Assembly (NCBI GenBank): GCA_027068915.1
Contig: JAMOLT010000050.1
Coordinates: 1 to 64,000, forward strand
Direction: 5' to 3'
Source of the DNA: Sedimenticola sp.
GTDB lineage: Bacteria > Pseudomonadota > Gammaproteobacteria > Chromatiales > Chromatiaceae
Length of the DNA stretch: 64,000 nucleotides
Each line of letters begins with the position of its first letter. The first letter of the stretch is position 1. This document shows positions 1 through 11,274 of the stretch, in pieces. The translations under genes were made by a program, and so were the position numbers. The notes under the pieces were generated by a model that worked only from the letters and a program-made list of their open reading frames with translations, ran no database searches and was not told the origin of the DNA.

Positions 1-185
1 CGGACATGCTCCGGCTTACCCGGCATTTACTCGCTCCTGGTGGTTGCTGGCTGGCCATGAAAGGCAGTGTGCCCGATGAAGAACTGAAAATCCTGGAGCA
101 GGAATTTCACTATGAAATCCATCCCCTCGCGGTTCCTGCCGAGGCCGGGCAGCGGCATGGGATCGTGCTTCGCCTGGTATTGTGA
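1..185 (+). CDS. rsmG: 16S rRNA (guanine-N7) methyltransferase RsmG, C-terminal fragment
   Basis: The open frame enters from the left edge (codons from base 3) and ends at TGA 183-185, giving about 60 C-terminal residues. The readable segment has LAPGGCWLAMKG followed by HPLAVPAEAGQRHGIVLR, which resembles the end of the RsmG/GidB SAM-dependent methyltransferase that modifies G527 of 16S rRNA. The gidB-parA-parB order seen here is usual near the origin in Gammaproteobacteria and supports the call. The catalytic domain lies outside the window, so the assignment rests on the tail and the neighbours. Confidence 0.75.
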   Translation, partial: DMLRLTRHLLAPGGCWLAMKGSVPDEELKILEQEFHYEIHPLAVPAEAGQRHGIVLRLVL

Positions 186-365
186 GAATTTTCCTACAGA
201 CACTCGGGGCGTTTGTCCATATCCACCATGCCTGATTGCGCCTATAGTGAAATTATCGAAGAGCAAAATCAGGCAGTAGGGATGTTCGGCATGGCGCAGC
301 AGAACAGAAAAGTTTTGGAGACAGAGTCATTGGCGGTCAATCAGCCTTGCCTGCGGGAGCGACGC

Positions 366-1811
366 ATGTTCCGGCTGCTGCTGCAAAGCAATCCCAATTA
401 TTTTGGCAATGCCCTGTCCAGCCCATTGTCTGCAAGAAAGCCCGTCCGTTGCAATACCTGGTATGAAGAAATTTGCTGCCTGGGGTATAACCCCCGGGAA
501 AAGCTGTTGGGGGCGGTGGTTTGTCTTCACCAGTCCGGTGGTTATGCAATGGGTACGCGAATCAACAGTGAGCCAGAATTTGTGCGGTTTTATCTCTCAT
601 TTGATGGGGGAAAGTGTTGGGAAGATCAGGGTTGTGCCAGTGTGGAGGTTCACAATGCGGCCGCTGTGATGGATCGGCAGTATGCCGTTTTTCTGCAGCT
701 GGCAAAGGGTGAAGACAGTTTTCCCGCACCCCAGGCCAGACTCAGAGCCATACTTTCCTGGAATGATATGCCTCCTGCCGGGGCTCCGGACTGGAAGCCG
801 GTGTTTGGCAATGTTATTGAAACGCAGGTTTGCCTTTCTTCCCAGCCTGATCCGGATCAGGAATCGGCTGTCGTTGCGATAGCAGGTGACGGGGGCGAGC
901 AGTTGCGCGGTATCGGGTTGACGATGCAGGATAATGCATTGCTGGCGGTGGTGCATGTCGAGAGGAAAAAATGCCTTTCCTGCTACCATCACGTTACCTT
1001 TTGGCTGGATGGTGATGACAGTGGCGCATTTGAAACGTATCTGGGCGCAGTTGACATGCCTGTATCTGCCTTGGGGGAGATCCCTGTCGGTGGGGTAGAT
1101 TATGTGCTGCGCCTGCCAGTTGATTTTGAAGCCTACCGCCAGGATTGCGCCGAAAACAGCCGGGTGTTGCGGGTACGGGGAATTTTGTCTGGAAGCGAAT
1201 CCGGCTCCCGCAGCGACTTCTGGTGTGTTCCTGCAGAGCGGGGATATGTGGATGTCTGCCTTACTGTTGCACCACGGGCGCATGCAGCGCCAGGGGCGAT
1301 CGCCGTCATTGGTGGTGCTCCGGCAAAGACAGCAGAACCCGGTGAGATTTCCTTGCCGGGGATGGAGGCTGCTCCTGATGGGTTCCTGGTTCAGGGCGTA
1401 CCGTTACCAAGACACAGCTATGTAGTAGAGGTCAGTGCGGACGGTCGGAACTGGAAGCCGCTCCTGGAGGAGGTGGTGGTTACAGATGCATATGGCGGCG
1501 TCCGTTGCCACCGGCCTGATCCGCGAACTGGTCGCTTTGAATACCTGCCTTTCGATGAGAATGTTGCCGGTGTACTGGCCTGTTGGGATGGTGCGGGTGT
1601 AGGAAAATGGCGGTTGCGGCTGCGAAATTATTTTGGCGGTGCGCTGTTGCCGGATAGTGATACCGTGATCGTGCATTTGCCTGATGAGGTGTTGTCTGAT
1701 GATGAGCCTGGTTCTCCGCGCAAAGCGGGGGGAGGCAAGGCTTCGACCAAGCCAGCGGGCATGTTCGCCGCAGACGGGATGTATGAGCAGCATCGTTTGC
1801 TTATTGCCTGA
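366..1811 (+). CDS. uncharacterised protein, 481 aa
   Basis: The frame is open from base 213 (TTG) and from ATG 228, but I chose ATG 366. It has the best ribosome site (GGGAG at 355-359, six bases upstream), and the first recognisable block, NPNYFGN, follows within twelve residues. Other readable blocks are VRFYLSFDGG-KCWEDQG, RAILSWNDMPP, and in the C-terminal third SYVVEVSADGRNW followed by GKWRLRLRNYFG. I remember similar NPNYFGN/RFYLSFD/RAILSWN proteins as conserved but without known function; this is memory, not a search. I see no signal peptide, membrane segment or catalytic motif. The aromatic and glycine-rich pattern suggests a beta-rich fold. It separates rsmG from parA, which are usually adjacent, so its place between them is unusual. 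Confidence 0.65.
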   Translation: MFRLLLQSNPNYFGNALSSPLSARKPVRCNTWYEEICCLGYNPREKLLGAVVCLHQSGGYAMGTRINSEPEFVRFYLSFDGGKCWEDQGCASVEVHNAAAVMDRQYAVFLQLAKGEDSFPAPQARLRAILSWNDMPPAGAPDWKPVFGNVIETQVCLSSQPDPDQESAVVAIAGDGGEQLRGIGLTMQDNALLAVVHVERKKCLSCYHHVTFWLDGDDSGAFETYLGAVDMPVSALGEIPVGGVDYVLRLPVDFEAYRQDCAENSRVLRVRGILSGSESGSRSDFWCVPAERGYVDVCLTVAPRAHAAPGAIAVIGGAPAKTAEPGEISLPGMEAAPDGFLVQGVPLPRHSYVVEVSADGRNWKPLLEEVVVTDAYGGVRCHRPDPRTGRFEYLPFDENVAGVLACWDGAGVGKWRLRLRNYFGGALLPDSDTVIVHLPDEVLSDDEPGSPRKAGGGKASTKPAGMFAADGMYEQHRLLIA

Positions 1812-1906
1812 TCCGGGTAATTCCTTTTCCTCGTGAGCACCTTTCTACCACCTTGTCTCCCAGGCTGGTAAACTGGCGCCTTTCCATTCAGGATCACGAG
1901 CGTCAT

Positions 1907-2689
1907 ATGGTGCGGATCATCAGCATAGCCAACCAAAAGGGCGGTGTAGGCAAAACCACCACGGCGGTAAACCTTGCTTCAGCGCTGGCGGGAGTGCGCA
2001 AGCGCGTGTTGCTGGTGGATCTGGATCCCCAGGGAAATGCCACCATGGGCTGCGGGGTGGACAAGCATGAGCTGGAAGTGTCCGCCTGCGATGTGTTGCT
2101 GGAGAACACGCCTGTGCGCGGCGTATTGCAGCGCAGCACGGGAGATGAATTCGATGTGCTGCCGTCCAATACCGACCTGACCGCTGCCGAAGTGGGGCTG
2201 ATGAACCATCCCATGAAAGAGCGCCGCCTGATCCTGTCGCTCAAGCCGGTGCAGGACAGCTATGACTACATCCTCATCGACTGTCCGCCTTCATTGAGTA
2301 TGCTGACCATCAATGCATTCGTTGCCAGTGGCGGCGTGCTGGTTCCCCTGCAGACAGAATACTATGCCCTGGAAGGGCTTTCCGGGTTGCTCAATACCAT
2401 TGAGCAGATTCGTGAATACTATAATCCGGAATTGAAGCTGGAAGGCATCCTGCGCACCATGCACGATATACGCAACCGGCTGTCGGCAGAGGTCTCCCGG
2501 CAGCTCATCGAGCACTTTGGTGATGAAGTATTCCGCACTATTATCCCGCGTAACGTGCGCGTTGCCGAAGCGCCCAGCCATGGGCAGTCGGTTCTCCTGT
2601 ATGATAGGTACTCCCGGGGCGCGGTAAGTTACATGGCCCTGGCGAGTGAAATGGTGCGTCGGCACGAGTCACAATCAACTAGCGACTGA
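1907..2689 (+). CDS. parA: chromosome partitioning ATPase ParA (Soj)
   Basis: This is a 260-residue cytoplasmic ParA/MinD-type ATPase that positions the chromosome origin together with ParB. The deviant Walker A KGGVGKTT is at residues 11-18. The switch II region is DCPPSLSMLT, and the dimer and DNA-binding surface reads RIIPRNVRVAEAPSHGQ. The length is usual for chromosomal Soj. An upstream TTG at 1853 would add 18 residues, but ATG 1907 puts the first beta strand (RIISIANQKGG) at the N-terminus, as in the family. ParB starts five bases after the stop, so the pair forms one operon. Confidence 0.95.
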   Translation: MVRIISIANQKGGVGKTTTAVNLASALAGVRKRVLLVDLDPQGNATMGCGVDKHELEVSACDVLLENTPVRGVLQRSTGDEFDVLPSNTDLTAAEVGLMNHPMKERRLILSLKPVQDSYDYILIDCPPSLSMLTINAFVASGGVLVPLQTEYYALEGLSGLLNTIEQIREYYNPELKLEGILRTMHDIRNRLSAEVSRQLIEHFGDEVFRTIIPRNVRVAEAPSHGQSVLLYDRYSRGAVSYMALASEMVRRHESQSTSD

Positions 2690-2694
2690 ATATT

Positions 2695-3585
2695 ATGGCG
2701 AAACGAGGATTAGGCAGGGGATTGGATGCTCTTTTGGGCAGTACGCAGTCAGCCTCCCCCCGCAGCAACCACGAGGCGCAAGGGGCAGTCGCCGCTGGTG
2801 AACCGGCATCGCTGGCGCTAGATCTGATACAGCGCGGGCGCTTTCAGCCCCGGCGGCATTTTGATGAAGACAAATTGCGGGAACTGGCCGATTCCATTGC
2901 CGCCCAGGGCGTGGTGCAGCCCGTGGTGGTGCGTCCTGTCGGAGGTGGCAAGCATGAACTGATCGCTGGTGAGCGCCGCTGGCGTGCGGCGCAGCTGGCA
3001 GGCTTGTCGGAAATCCCCGTGGTGGTGCGGGATGTCAATGATCAGGCCGCCATGGCCATGGGGTTGATCGAAAATATCCAGCGCGATGACCTGAACCCCC
3101 TGGAAGAAGCCCGGGCCTTGCATCGCCTGCTGGAGGAGTTTGAACTCACACACCAGCAGATTGCACAGGCTGTGGGCAAGTCACGCACCACAGTTACCAA
3201 CCTGATGCGCCTGCTGGAGCTCAATCAGGACGTAAAGCAGCAGGTTGAAGAGGGAAGTCTTGAGATGGGCCATGCCCGGGCATTGCTGGCGCTGGAAGAT
3301 GAGCTGCAAAGCCAGGCTGCCCGGGTGGTAGTGAAGAAAGGCCTGTCGGTAAGGGAAACCGAGGCGCTGGTGCGCCGCTTTAAGGAGCATGGCGGCGAGC
3401 CTGTCCGTAGTTCTACCGCACCGGCGGTGGAGGAAGACCCGGATGTGCGCCGTCTGGTGCAGGATCTCACCGACAAATTGGGCGCGCCGGTACAGCTGAA
3501 GCAGGCATCCGGCGGCAAGGGGAAGCTGGTGATCAGCTACAATAATCTCGATGAACTCGAAGGGATCATGGCGCATATCAAGTGA
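2695..3585 (+). CDS. parB: chromosome partitioning protein ParB (Spo0J)
   Basis: This 296-residue centromere-binding CTPase loads ParA-driven segregation at parS. The N-terminus AKRGLGRGLDALLG is the conserved ParA-stimulating segment. The CTP/parS-spreading box GERRWRA is at about residues 92-98, followed by ENIQRDDLNPLEEA at 126-139. A helix-turn-helix (HQQIAQAVGKSRTTVTN) is at about 153-169, and the C-terminal dimerisation domain is present. The gene is translated directly after parA. I found no convincing parS site in the window. Confidence 0.95.
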   Translation: MAKRGLGRGLDALLGSTQSASPRSNHEAQGAVAAGEPASLALDLIQRGRFQPRRHFDEDKLRELADSIAAQGVVQPVVVRPVGGGKHELIAGERRWRAAQLAGLSEIPVVVRDVNDQAAMAMGLIENIQRDDLNPLEEARALHRLLEEFELTHQQIAQAVGKSRTTVTNLMRLLELNQDVKQQVEEGSLEMGHARALLALEDELQSQAARVVVKKGLSVRETEALVRRFKEHGGEPVRSSTAPAVEEDPDVRRLVQDLTDKLGAPVQLKQASGGKGKLVISYNNLDELEGIMAHIK

Positions 3586-3653
3586 TTTTCACCAGTGATT
3601 TTGTAATATGAATTCCTTTCTGCCGTTGCGGCAAAATTTAATGACTATATCGG

Positions 3654-3682
3654 TTGACCTTATGCGCAAAAATAATTATGAT
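3654..3682 (+). promoter_or_regulatory. sigma70-type promoter of the atp operon
   Basis: TTGACC (3654-3659) and TATGAT (3677-3682) are separated by exactly 17 bases. They lie in the 126-base gap between parB and atpI, about 30 bases before the atpI start. Position and spacing make this the likely main promoter of atpIBEFHAGDC. Confidence 0.7.
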
Positions 3683-3711
3683 GCGCGAGGTTTGCAAGGA
3701 GACGTGGAAAA

Positions 3712-4098
3712 TTGATAGGCAAGCCACTTGATTGGCGGCGTCTCAAACAGCTGTTAGTCATTCAGTCGGGGCTGGTTTTTTTGGCCACTGTGGCTGGCAT
3801 GGTATTTGGGAAGGTGGCGGCATTGTCGGCATTTCTCGGGGGTGGCATTGCGCTGGGGGCAAGCGCTTTATTCGCTTTTCTGGTATTTGCACCCTACAGA
3901 GCGCAGCAACCGGGCGTCCTGGTAACAAGATTTTATATTGCAGAGGTTGGCAAATTGCTACTGGTGGCCTGTGCCTTTGCAGTGATTTTTATTTGGGTAA
4001 GGCCGCTGAATGCAGTGGCTCTTTTTGTGAGTTTTTTTCTGGTTCAGGTGGTGTCTCCGCTTTTGGCGCACTGGCTGACAGGTGAGGCACAGAGATAA
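3712..4098 (+). CDS. atpI: ATP synthase protein I (AtpI)
   Basis: This is a 128-residue inner-membrane protein with four hydrophobic segments (about residues 15-32, 36-57, 76-95 and 99-119). It heads the ATP synthase operon. AtpI proteins help assemble the c-ring and are poorly conserved in sequence, so the call rests on topology, length and position. The start is TTG 3712: a good AAGGA ribosome site (3697-3701) precedes it, and no ATG lies nearby in frame. atpB begins nine bases after the stop. Confidence 0.85.
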   Translation: MIGKPLDWRRLKQLLVIQSGLVFLATVAGMVFGKVAALSAFLGGGIALGASALFAFLVFAPYRAQQPGVLVTRFYIAEVGKLLLVACAFAVIFIWVRPLNAVALFVSFFLVQVVSPLLAHWLTGEAQR

Positions 4099-4971
<873 letters not shown>

Positions 4972-5005
4972 TTTTTATTTCACTTTAACTTAACTTTTGC
5001 TTTAA

Positions 5006-5254
<249 letters not shown>

Positions 5255-5300
5255 GACCTCGGGTGATCTTTACAACCTCTCGTCTTAATGGGGTAGCGGG

Positions 5301-5771
5301 ATGAATATCAATCTGACTCTCTTCGCCCAATTGATATCTTTCGCGGTGTTCGTTTGGTTCACCATGAAATATATCTGGCCGCCGATGATCAAGGCACTGG
5401 ATGAGCGCAAGGCGCACATCGCTGATGGTCTGGCCGCCGCCGAGCGTGGTGTGCATGAAAAAGAGCTGGCGCAACAGGCCGCTCTGGAAAAACTTCATGA
5501 AGCGAAGCAGCAATCTGCGGAAATTGTTTCCAGAGCAGAAAAGCGTGCTGCAGAAATCGTCGATGAAGCCAAAGGTCAGGCGCGGGTCGAAGGTGAGCGT
5601 TTGCTCATAGCGGCGCGAGCAGAAATCGATCAGGAAGCCAACAAGGCTCGCGAGGTTTTGCGTACCAAGGTAGCGGAGCTGGCGGTTATGGGTGCAGAGA
5701 AAATTCTGCGTAAGGAAATCAATGCCGAAGCTCACAAGGATATTGTGGACTCCCTGGCCAAGCAGATCTAG
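5301..5771 (+). CDS. atpF: ATP synthase F0 subunit b
   Basis: The 156-residue peripheral stalk subunit has one N-terminal membrane helix (about residues 4-25, with [19 protein letters not shown]). A long charged, alanine-rich coiled coil then extends to the C-terminus ([21 protein letters not shown] and onward). This length equals the E. coli subunit. There is one b gene and no b-prime, as in non-photosynthetic Gammaproteobacteria. atpH starts eight bases after the stop. Confidence 0.96.
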   Translation: MNINLTLFAQLISFAVFVWFTMKYIWPPMIKALDERKAHIADGLAAAERGVHEKELAQQAALEKLHEAKQQSAEIVSRAEKRAAEIVDEAKGQARVEGERLLIAARAEIDQEANKAREVLRTKVAELAVMGAEKILRKEINAEAHKDIVDSLAKQI

Positions 5772-5779
5772 GCGATATC

Positions 5780-6316
5780 ATGTCTGATTTGATTACCATT
5801 GCCAGGCCATATGCCGAAGCCGTGTTCGCCCGGGCGACAGAGACCGATGCGCTGGACAGCTGGGCGGAGACGCTGGACTTTCTGTCCGCAGTAGTCTCGG
5901 ATCCAACTGTGGCCGACATCATCGTCAACCCGGCGGTGGAGCACGGGCGCAGGTTGCAGTTATTGCTGGATATTGGCGCGGAGCAGCTGTCGGAAGAAGG
6001 GCAGAATCTGCTGCGAGTGCTGGTAGAAAATGATCGACTGCCGACCCTGCCAGATATTGCAACGCTGTTTCACCAGATGAAAAGCGAACATGACGGTGCC
6101 ATTGATGTGGAAGTCATTTCTGCCTACGCACTCAAGCCTGATGCTGAAAAAGAGCTTGTCACCGCTTTGAAGAAAAAGCTGGGACGGGAAGTCAACATCA
6201 GCAGCAGCAAGGATCCGGCGCTGATTGGCGGTGTAAAGATTCGCGCAGGCGATATGGTTATTGATGGTTCAGTGGCTGGGCAGTTGTCCCAGCTGGCCAA
6301 CGAATTAGGAATTTAA
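5780..6316 (+). CDS. atpH: ATP synthase F1 subunit delta
   Basis: The 178-residue stalk protein joins subunit b to the top of the F1 head. The N-terminal helical domain opens with [15 protein letters not shown]. The C-terminal half carries the family signature [21 protein letters not shown] (about residues 151-171). It lies between atpF and atpA with short spacers, and length and order are standard. Confidence 0.96.
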   Translation: MSDLITIARPYAEAVFARATETDALDSWAETLDFLSAVVSDPTVADIIVNPAVEHGRRLQLLLDIGAEQLSEEGQNLLRVLVENDRLPTLPDIATLFHQMKSEHDGAIDVEVISAYALKPDAEKELVTALKKKLGREVNISSSKDPALIGGVKIRAGDMVIDGSVAGQLSQLANELGI

Positions 6317-6329
6317 GCGGGTAAGCGAC

Positions 6330-7871
6330 ATGCAACTCAATCCCTCTGAGATAAGCGAGCTGATCAAGAGCAGAATCGAGAAATTCGATCTGAAATCAGA
6401 AGCTCATAATGAAGGTACGGTGACCGCCGTTACAGACGGTATCGTTCAGATCCACGGGCTGGCAGACGCCATGTCCTACGAAATGCTGGAATTTCCCGGG
6501 AATACCTTCGGTCTGGCCCTCAACCTCGAGCGCGACACCGTCGGTGCCGTAGTGCTGGGTGATTACAAGCATATTACTGAAGGTGACTCGGTAAAATGTA
6601 CCGGCAAGGTGCTGGAAGTGCCCATCGGCCCGGAACTTCTCGGGCGCGTGGTCGATACCCTGGGTAATCCTCTGGATGGGAAAGGCCCCATCGAGACCGA
6701 GAAAACTGCTCCCATGGAGCAGATTGCTCCAGGTGTAATCGAGCGGCAATCTGTTGATCAACCTGTGCAGACCGGGATCAAGTCCATTGATGCCATGGTG
6801 CCCATCGGGCGCGGTCAGCGGGAGCTGATCATCGGTGATCGCCAGACCGGTAAATCGGCCATCGCCATCGATGCCATCATCAACCAGAAAGGCACTGGCG
6901 TAAAATGTGTCTATGTGGCTGTGGGGCAGAAAAACTCTACCATTGCACAACTGGTGCGCAAGCTGGAAGAGCATGGTGCCATGGATCACACCATTATCGT
7001 TGCTGCACCGGCTGCGGATTCTGCTGCGATGCAGTTTCTGGCGCCCTATGCCGGATGCACCATGGGGGAGTATTTCCGTGATCGTGGTGAAGATGCCTTG
7101 ATCGTCTTTGATGATCTGACCAAGCAGGCATGGGCCTACCGCCAGGTATCCCTGCTGCTGCGTCGTCCCCCCGGCCGTGAAGCTTATCCCGGTGACGTAT
7201 TCTACCTGCATTCCCGTCTGCTGGAGCGTGCTGCGCGCATCAACGAGGCAGAAGTGGAGCGGTTGACCAACGGTGAAGTGAAAGGTAAAACGGGCTCTTT
7301 GACCGCCTTGCCGATCATCGAAACCCAGGCGGGTGACGTGTCTGCCTTCGTACCGACCAACGTAATCTCGATTACAGATGGCCAGATCTTCCTTGAGTCG
7401 GATCTGTTCAACGCCGGTGTGCGTCCCGCGATCAACGCCGGCCTATCGGTATCCCGTGTTGGCGGTGCCGCCCAGACCAAGATCATCAAGAAATTGGGTG
7501 GTGGTGTACGTCTGGCGCTGGCGCAGTATCGTGAACTGGCGGCGTTTTCCCAGTTTGCTTCTGATCTGGATGAAGCAACACGCAAGCAGCTGGAGCGTGG
7601 TCAGCGCGTAACCGAACTGATGAAGCAGGGGCAGTATTCGCCTTTGTCCGTGGCAGAAATGGCGATCTCGCTGTTTGCCGCCAACGAAGGCTATCTGGAT
7701 GATGTGGAAGCAGACAAGGTCGTTGATTTTGAAGCAGCCCTGCTTTCCTACATGGCCGGTAGCCAAAGCAAGTTGATGGACAAGGTCAATGAGAGTGGTG
7801 ACTGGAATGATGAAATTGAAAAAGCATTCCATGAAGCGCTGAAAGATTTCAAGGCGAACAACAGCTGGTAA
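6330..7871 (+). CDS. atpA: ATP synthase F1 subunit alpha
   Basis: The 513-residue non-catalytic nucleotide-binding subunit of the F1 hexamer has Walker A GDRQTGKS at residues 169-176 and the Walker B region [12 protein letters not shown]. The segment [10 protein letters not shown] supplies the arginine finger to the catalytic beta site. Length, fold order and C-terminal helical region (ending [12 protein letters not shown]) are standard. A 38-base gap separates it from atpG. Confidence 0.98.
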   Translation: MQLNPSEISELIKSRIEKFDLKSEAHNEGTVTAVTDGIVQIHGLADAMSYEMLEFPGNTFGLALNLERDTVGAVVLGDYKHITEGDSVKCTGKVLEVPIGPELLGRVVDTLGNPLDGKGPIETEKTAPMEQIAPGVIERQSVDQPVQTGIKSIDAMVPIGRGQRELIIGDRQTGKSAIAIDAIINQKGTGVKCVYVAVGQKNSTIAQLVRKLEEHGAMDHTIIVAAPAADSAAMQFLAPYAGCTMGEYFRDRGEDALIVFDDLTKQAWAYRQVSLLLRRPPGREAYPGDVFYLHSRLLERAARINEAEVERLTNGEVKGKTGSLTALPIIETQAGDVSAFVPTNVISITDGQIFLESDLFNAGVRPAINAGLSVSRVGGAAQTKIIKKLGGGVRLALAQYRELAAFSQFASDLDEATRKQLERGQRVTELMKQGQYSPLSVAEMAISLFAANEGYLDDVEADKVVDFEAALLSYMAGSQSKLMDKVNESGDWNDEIEKAFHEALKDFKANNSW

Positions 7872-7909
7872 TTCCGTGACTACGGTATTCACTGACACAA
7901 GGTTGAATC

Positions 7910-8779
7910 ATGGCAGGCGCTAAAGAAATACGCACACAGATCGGCTCCATCAAGAACACGCAAAAAATCACGCGTGCGATGGAGATGGTTGCGGCAGCGA
8001 AGATGCGCAAGGCGCAGGATCGCATGCGGGCATCGCGCCCCTATGCGGAAAAAATGCGTACGGTAATCGGGCATCTGGCTCTGGCTCACCCCCAGGTGAA
8101 GCACCCCTTTATGGAAAAGCGGGAGTTGAAAGCGGTGGGTTATATCATCGTTTCTTCCGACCGGGGCTTGTGTGGCGGCTTGAACAACAACCTGTTTCGT
8201 CGGCTGGTGAAGGATGTGGAAAAACTGCATGCAGCGGATGTCGCAGTGCGTTACTGCCTGGTTGGTAGCAAGGCCGTTGCCTTTTTCAGCCGGGTAGGTG
8301 GTGATGTTCTGGCGCAGGCAATCCAACTGGGCGAGTCAGCGCATATGGATGACCTGGTTGGTACGGTAAAAGTAATGCTGGATGCCTACGCCAATGGTGA
8401 AGTGGACGAAGTGCGCATCGCCTATAACCGTTTCGTCAACACCATGACCCAACAGCCTATCGTGGAGCAACTGGTGCCTTTGCAGGAAGCTGATGAAGAA
8501 GAAGCGGACAAGCTCAAGCATCACTGGGACTATATCTACGAGCCGGAAGCGAAAGAAGTGCTGTCTGATCTGTTGGCCCGTTATGTCGAATCCTTGGCAT
8601 ACCAGGCTGTGGTAGAAAACGGCGCCAGCGAGCAATCTGCACGTATGGTGGCGATGAAATCTGCTTCCGACAATGCGGGCGGCCTGATCGATGAGCTGGA
8701 GCTGGTGTACAACAAAGCGCGGCAGGCGGCGATTACGCAGGAAATTTCCGAGATCGTCAGTGGCGCGGCAGCGGTATAA
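7910..8779 (+). CDS. atpG: ATP synthase F1 subunit gamma
   Basis: The 289-residue central rotor shaft transmits rotation from the c-ring to the alpha/beta head. The N-terminal coil [20 protein letters not shown] and the motif [13 protein letters not shown] (about residues 83-95) are diagnostic. The C-terminal coil ends [26 protein letters not shown]. The gene lies between atpA and atpD, as usual, with a 70-base gap before atpD. Confidence 0.98.
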   Translation: MAGAKEIRTQIGSIKNTQKITRAMEMVAAAKMRKAQDRMRASRPYAEKMRTVIGHLALAHPQVKHPFMEKRELKAVGYIIVSSDRGLCGGLNNNLFRRLVKDVEKLHAADVAVRYCLVGSKAVAFFSRVGGDVLAQAIQLGESAHMDDLVGTVKVMLDAYANGEVDEVRIAYNRFVNTMTQQPIVEQLVPLQEADEEEADKLKHHWDYIYEPEAKEVLSDLLARYVESLAYQAVVENGASEQSARMVAMKSASDNAGGLIDELELVYNKARQAAITQEISEIVSGAAAV

Positions 8780-8837
8780 CGATTTTTGACTTTTTGTTAT
8801 TCGTCGCCAATGAGGCGACACGAACATTAAATTTTAA

Positions 8838-10229
<1,392 letters not shown>

Positions 10230-10250
10230 GCCCAAGCTGGAGAATAAATC

Positions 10251-10676
10251 ATGGCCATGACTGTGCATGTGGATATCGTCAGTGCTGAAGGCAGCCTGTT
10301 TTCCGGGCAGGGCGAGATGATCTACGCGCCTGCTGTTATGGGCGAAATCGGTATTGCTCCCCGCCATGCACCCTTGGTCACCCGTTTGAAGCCGGGTGAC
10401 GTGCGTGTTGATCCCGGCCAAGGCAAGCCCATGGAGCATTTTTATGTTTCTGGCGGCATTATCGAGGTGCAACCCTTCCGCGTGACCATTATGGCTGACA
10501 CCGGCCTTCGGGCTGCAGACCTTGATGAACTGGCGGCAAAAGAAGCCAAGCAGCGTGCCGAGGAAGCCCTGGTAAATAAATCTGGTAAAATGGAGCTGGC
10601 CAAGGCGCAGGCGGAACTGGTCGAGGCCATGGCGCAGCTCAGAACGATTGAAAAACTGCGCAAAGTGAAAAAATAA
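10251..10676 (+). CDS. atpC: ATP synthase F1 subunit epsilon
   Basis: The 141-residue rotor subunit regulates ATP hydrolysis. Its N-terminal beta barrel opens TVHVDIVSAEGSLFSG and contains GEIGIAPRHAPLVTRL, and a C-terminal two-helix arm is rich in Ala, Glu and Lys. ATG 10251 has GGAG at 10239-10242; an alternative ATG lies six bases downstream. It closes the operon. Downstream sequence has T-tracts near 10740, but I see no clean terminator. Confidence 0.96.
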   Translation: MAMTVHVDIVSAEGSLFSGQGEMIYAPAVMGEIGIAPRHAPLVTRLKPGDVRVDPGQGKPMEHFYVSGGIIEVQPFRVTIMADTGLRAADLDELAAKEAKQRAEEALVNKSGKMELAKAQAELVEAMAQLRTIEKLRKVKK

Positions 10677-10761
10677 CAGTAGCTTAACGAATCTGGTTCC
10701 AAATTCTGGCCTTGGCGGTGAACACCGTCAGGGCTGTTCCTTTTTTATAGATTGTGTATTT

Positions 10762-11262
10762 ATGGCCAAAGAAACTGTACAACCCGGAAAGTATGTCTCC
10801 ATCAGCTACACCATCCGTGACCAGGAGGACAATGTAGTCGAGCAACACGATCTGCCTATCGGCTTCGTGTATGGATCGGATACGGAGCTGATCGGTGGCA
10901 TGGACAAGGCCATTGTTGGCAAAGCGCCAGGTGAAGAAGTGGAAGTCAGCCTTGCTCCCCAGGATGCTTTTGGTGAGCGTGATCCGGAACTGACTTTTAC
11001 CGATGAGCTGGACAATGTCCCTCCGCAATTTCGCCATGTGGGCGCAGAAGTGCAGATGCAAAATGAGGCTGGAGAGGCCAAGACCTTCTTCATCTCAAAG
11101 ATCGAAGATGGCCAGGTGACCATTGATGGAAATCATCCCCTGGCGGGAAAAACACTGACGGTGCAAGTAAAAGTCCTCGAAGTGCGTGACGCACAGCCCG
11201 GAGAGGAACGCACCAGTGGCATTCATTCCGTTCAGGCGCCAGGATCGACAAGTATCAATTAA
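10762..11262 (+). CDS. FKBP-type peptidyl-prolyl isomerase, SlyD-like
   Basis: This is a 166-residue cytosolic prolyl isomerase/chaperone. The FKBP half begins VSISYTIRDQEDNVVEQ, with FVYGSDTELIGGMDKAIVG. The inserted-in-flap chaperone region (about residues 70-120) follows, and then the motif IDGNHPLAGKTL. This arrangement is that of SlyD/FkpB-type proteins. The His- and Cys-rich metal-binding tail of E. coli SlyD is missing, and the C-terminus is short and Ser/Thr-rich, so a nickel role is not supported. The gene is read in the same direction as the atp operon and ends 12 bases before glmU. Confidence 0.85.
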   Translation: MAKETVQPGKYVSISYTIRDQEDNVVEQHDLPIGFVYGSDTELIGGMDKAIVGKAPGEEVEVSLAPQDAFGERDPELTFTDELDNVPPQFRHVGAEVQMQNEAGEAKTFFISKIEDGQVTIDGNHPLAGKTLTVQVKVLEVRDAQPGEERTSGIHSVQAPGSTSIN

Positions 11263-11274
11263 ACAGGGGTTTTC

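Noticed and set aside
10690-10750. Inverted repeat and T-run between atpC and the FKBP gene considered as the atp operon terminator.
   Set aside because: The GGCGGTG-AA-CACCGTC stem is short-looped and separated from the T-run by more than ten bases, so it is not convincing.
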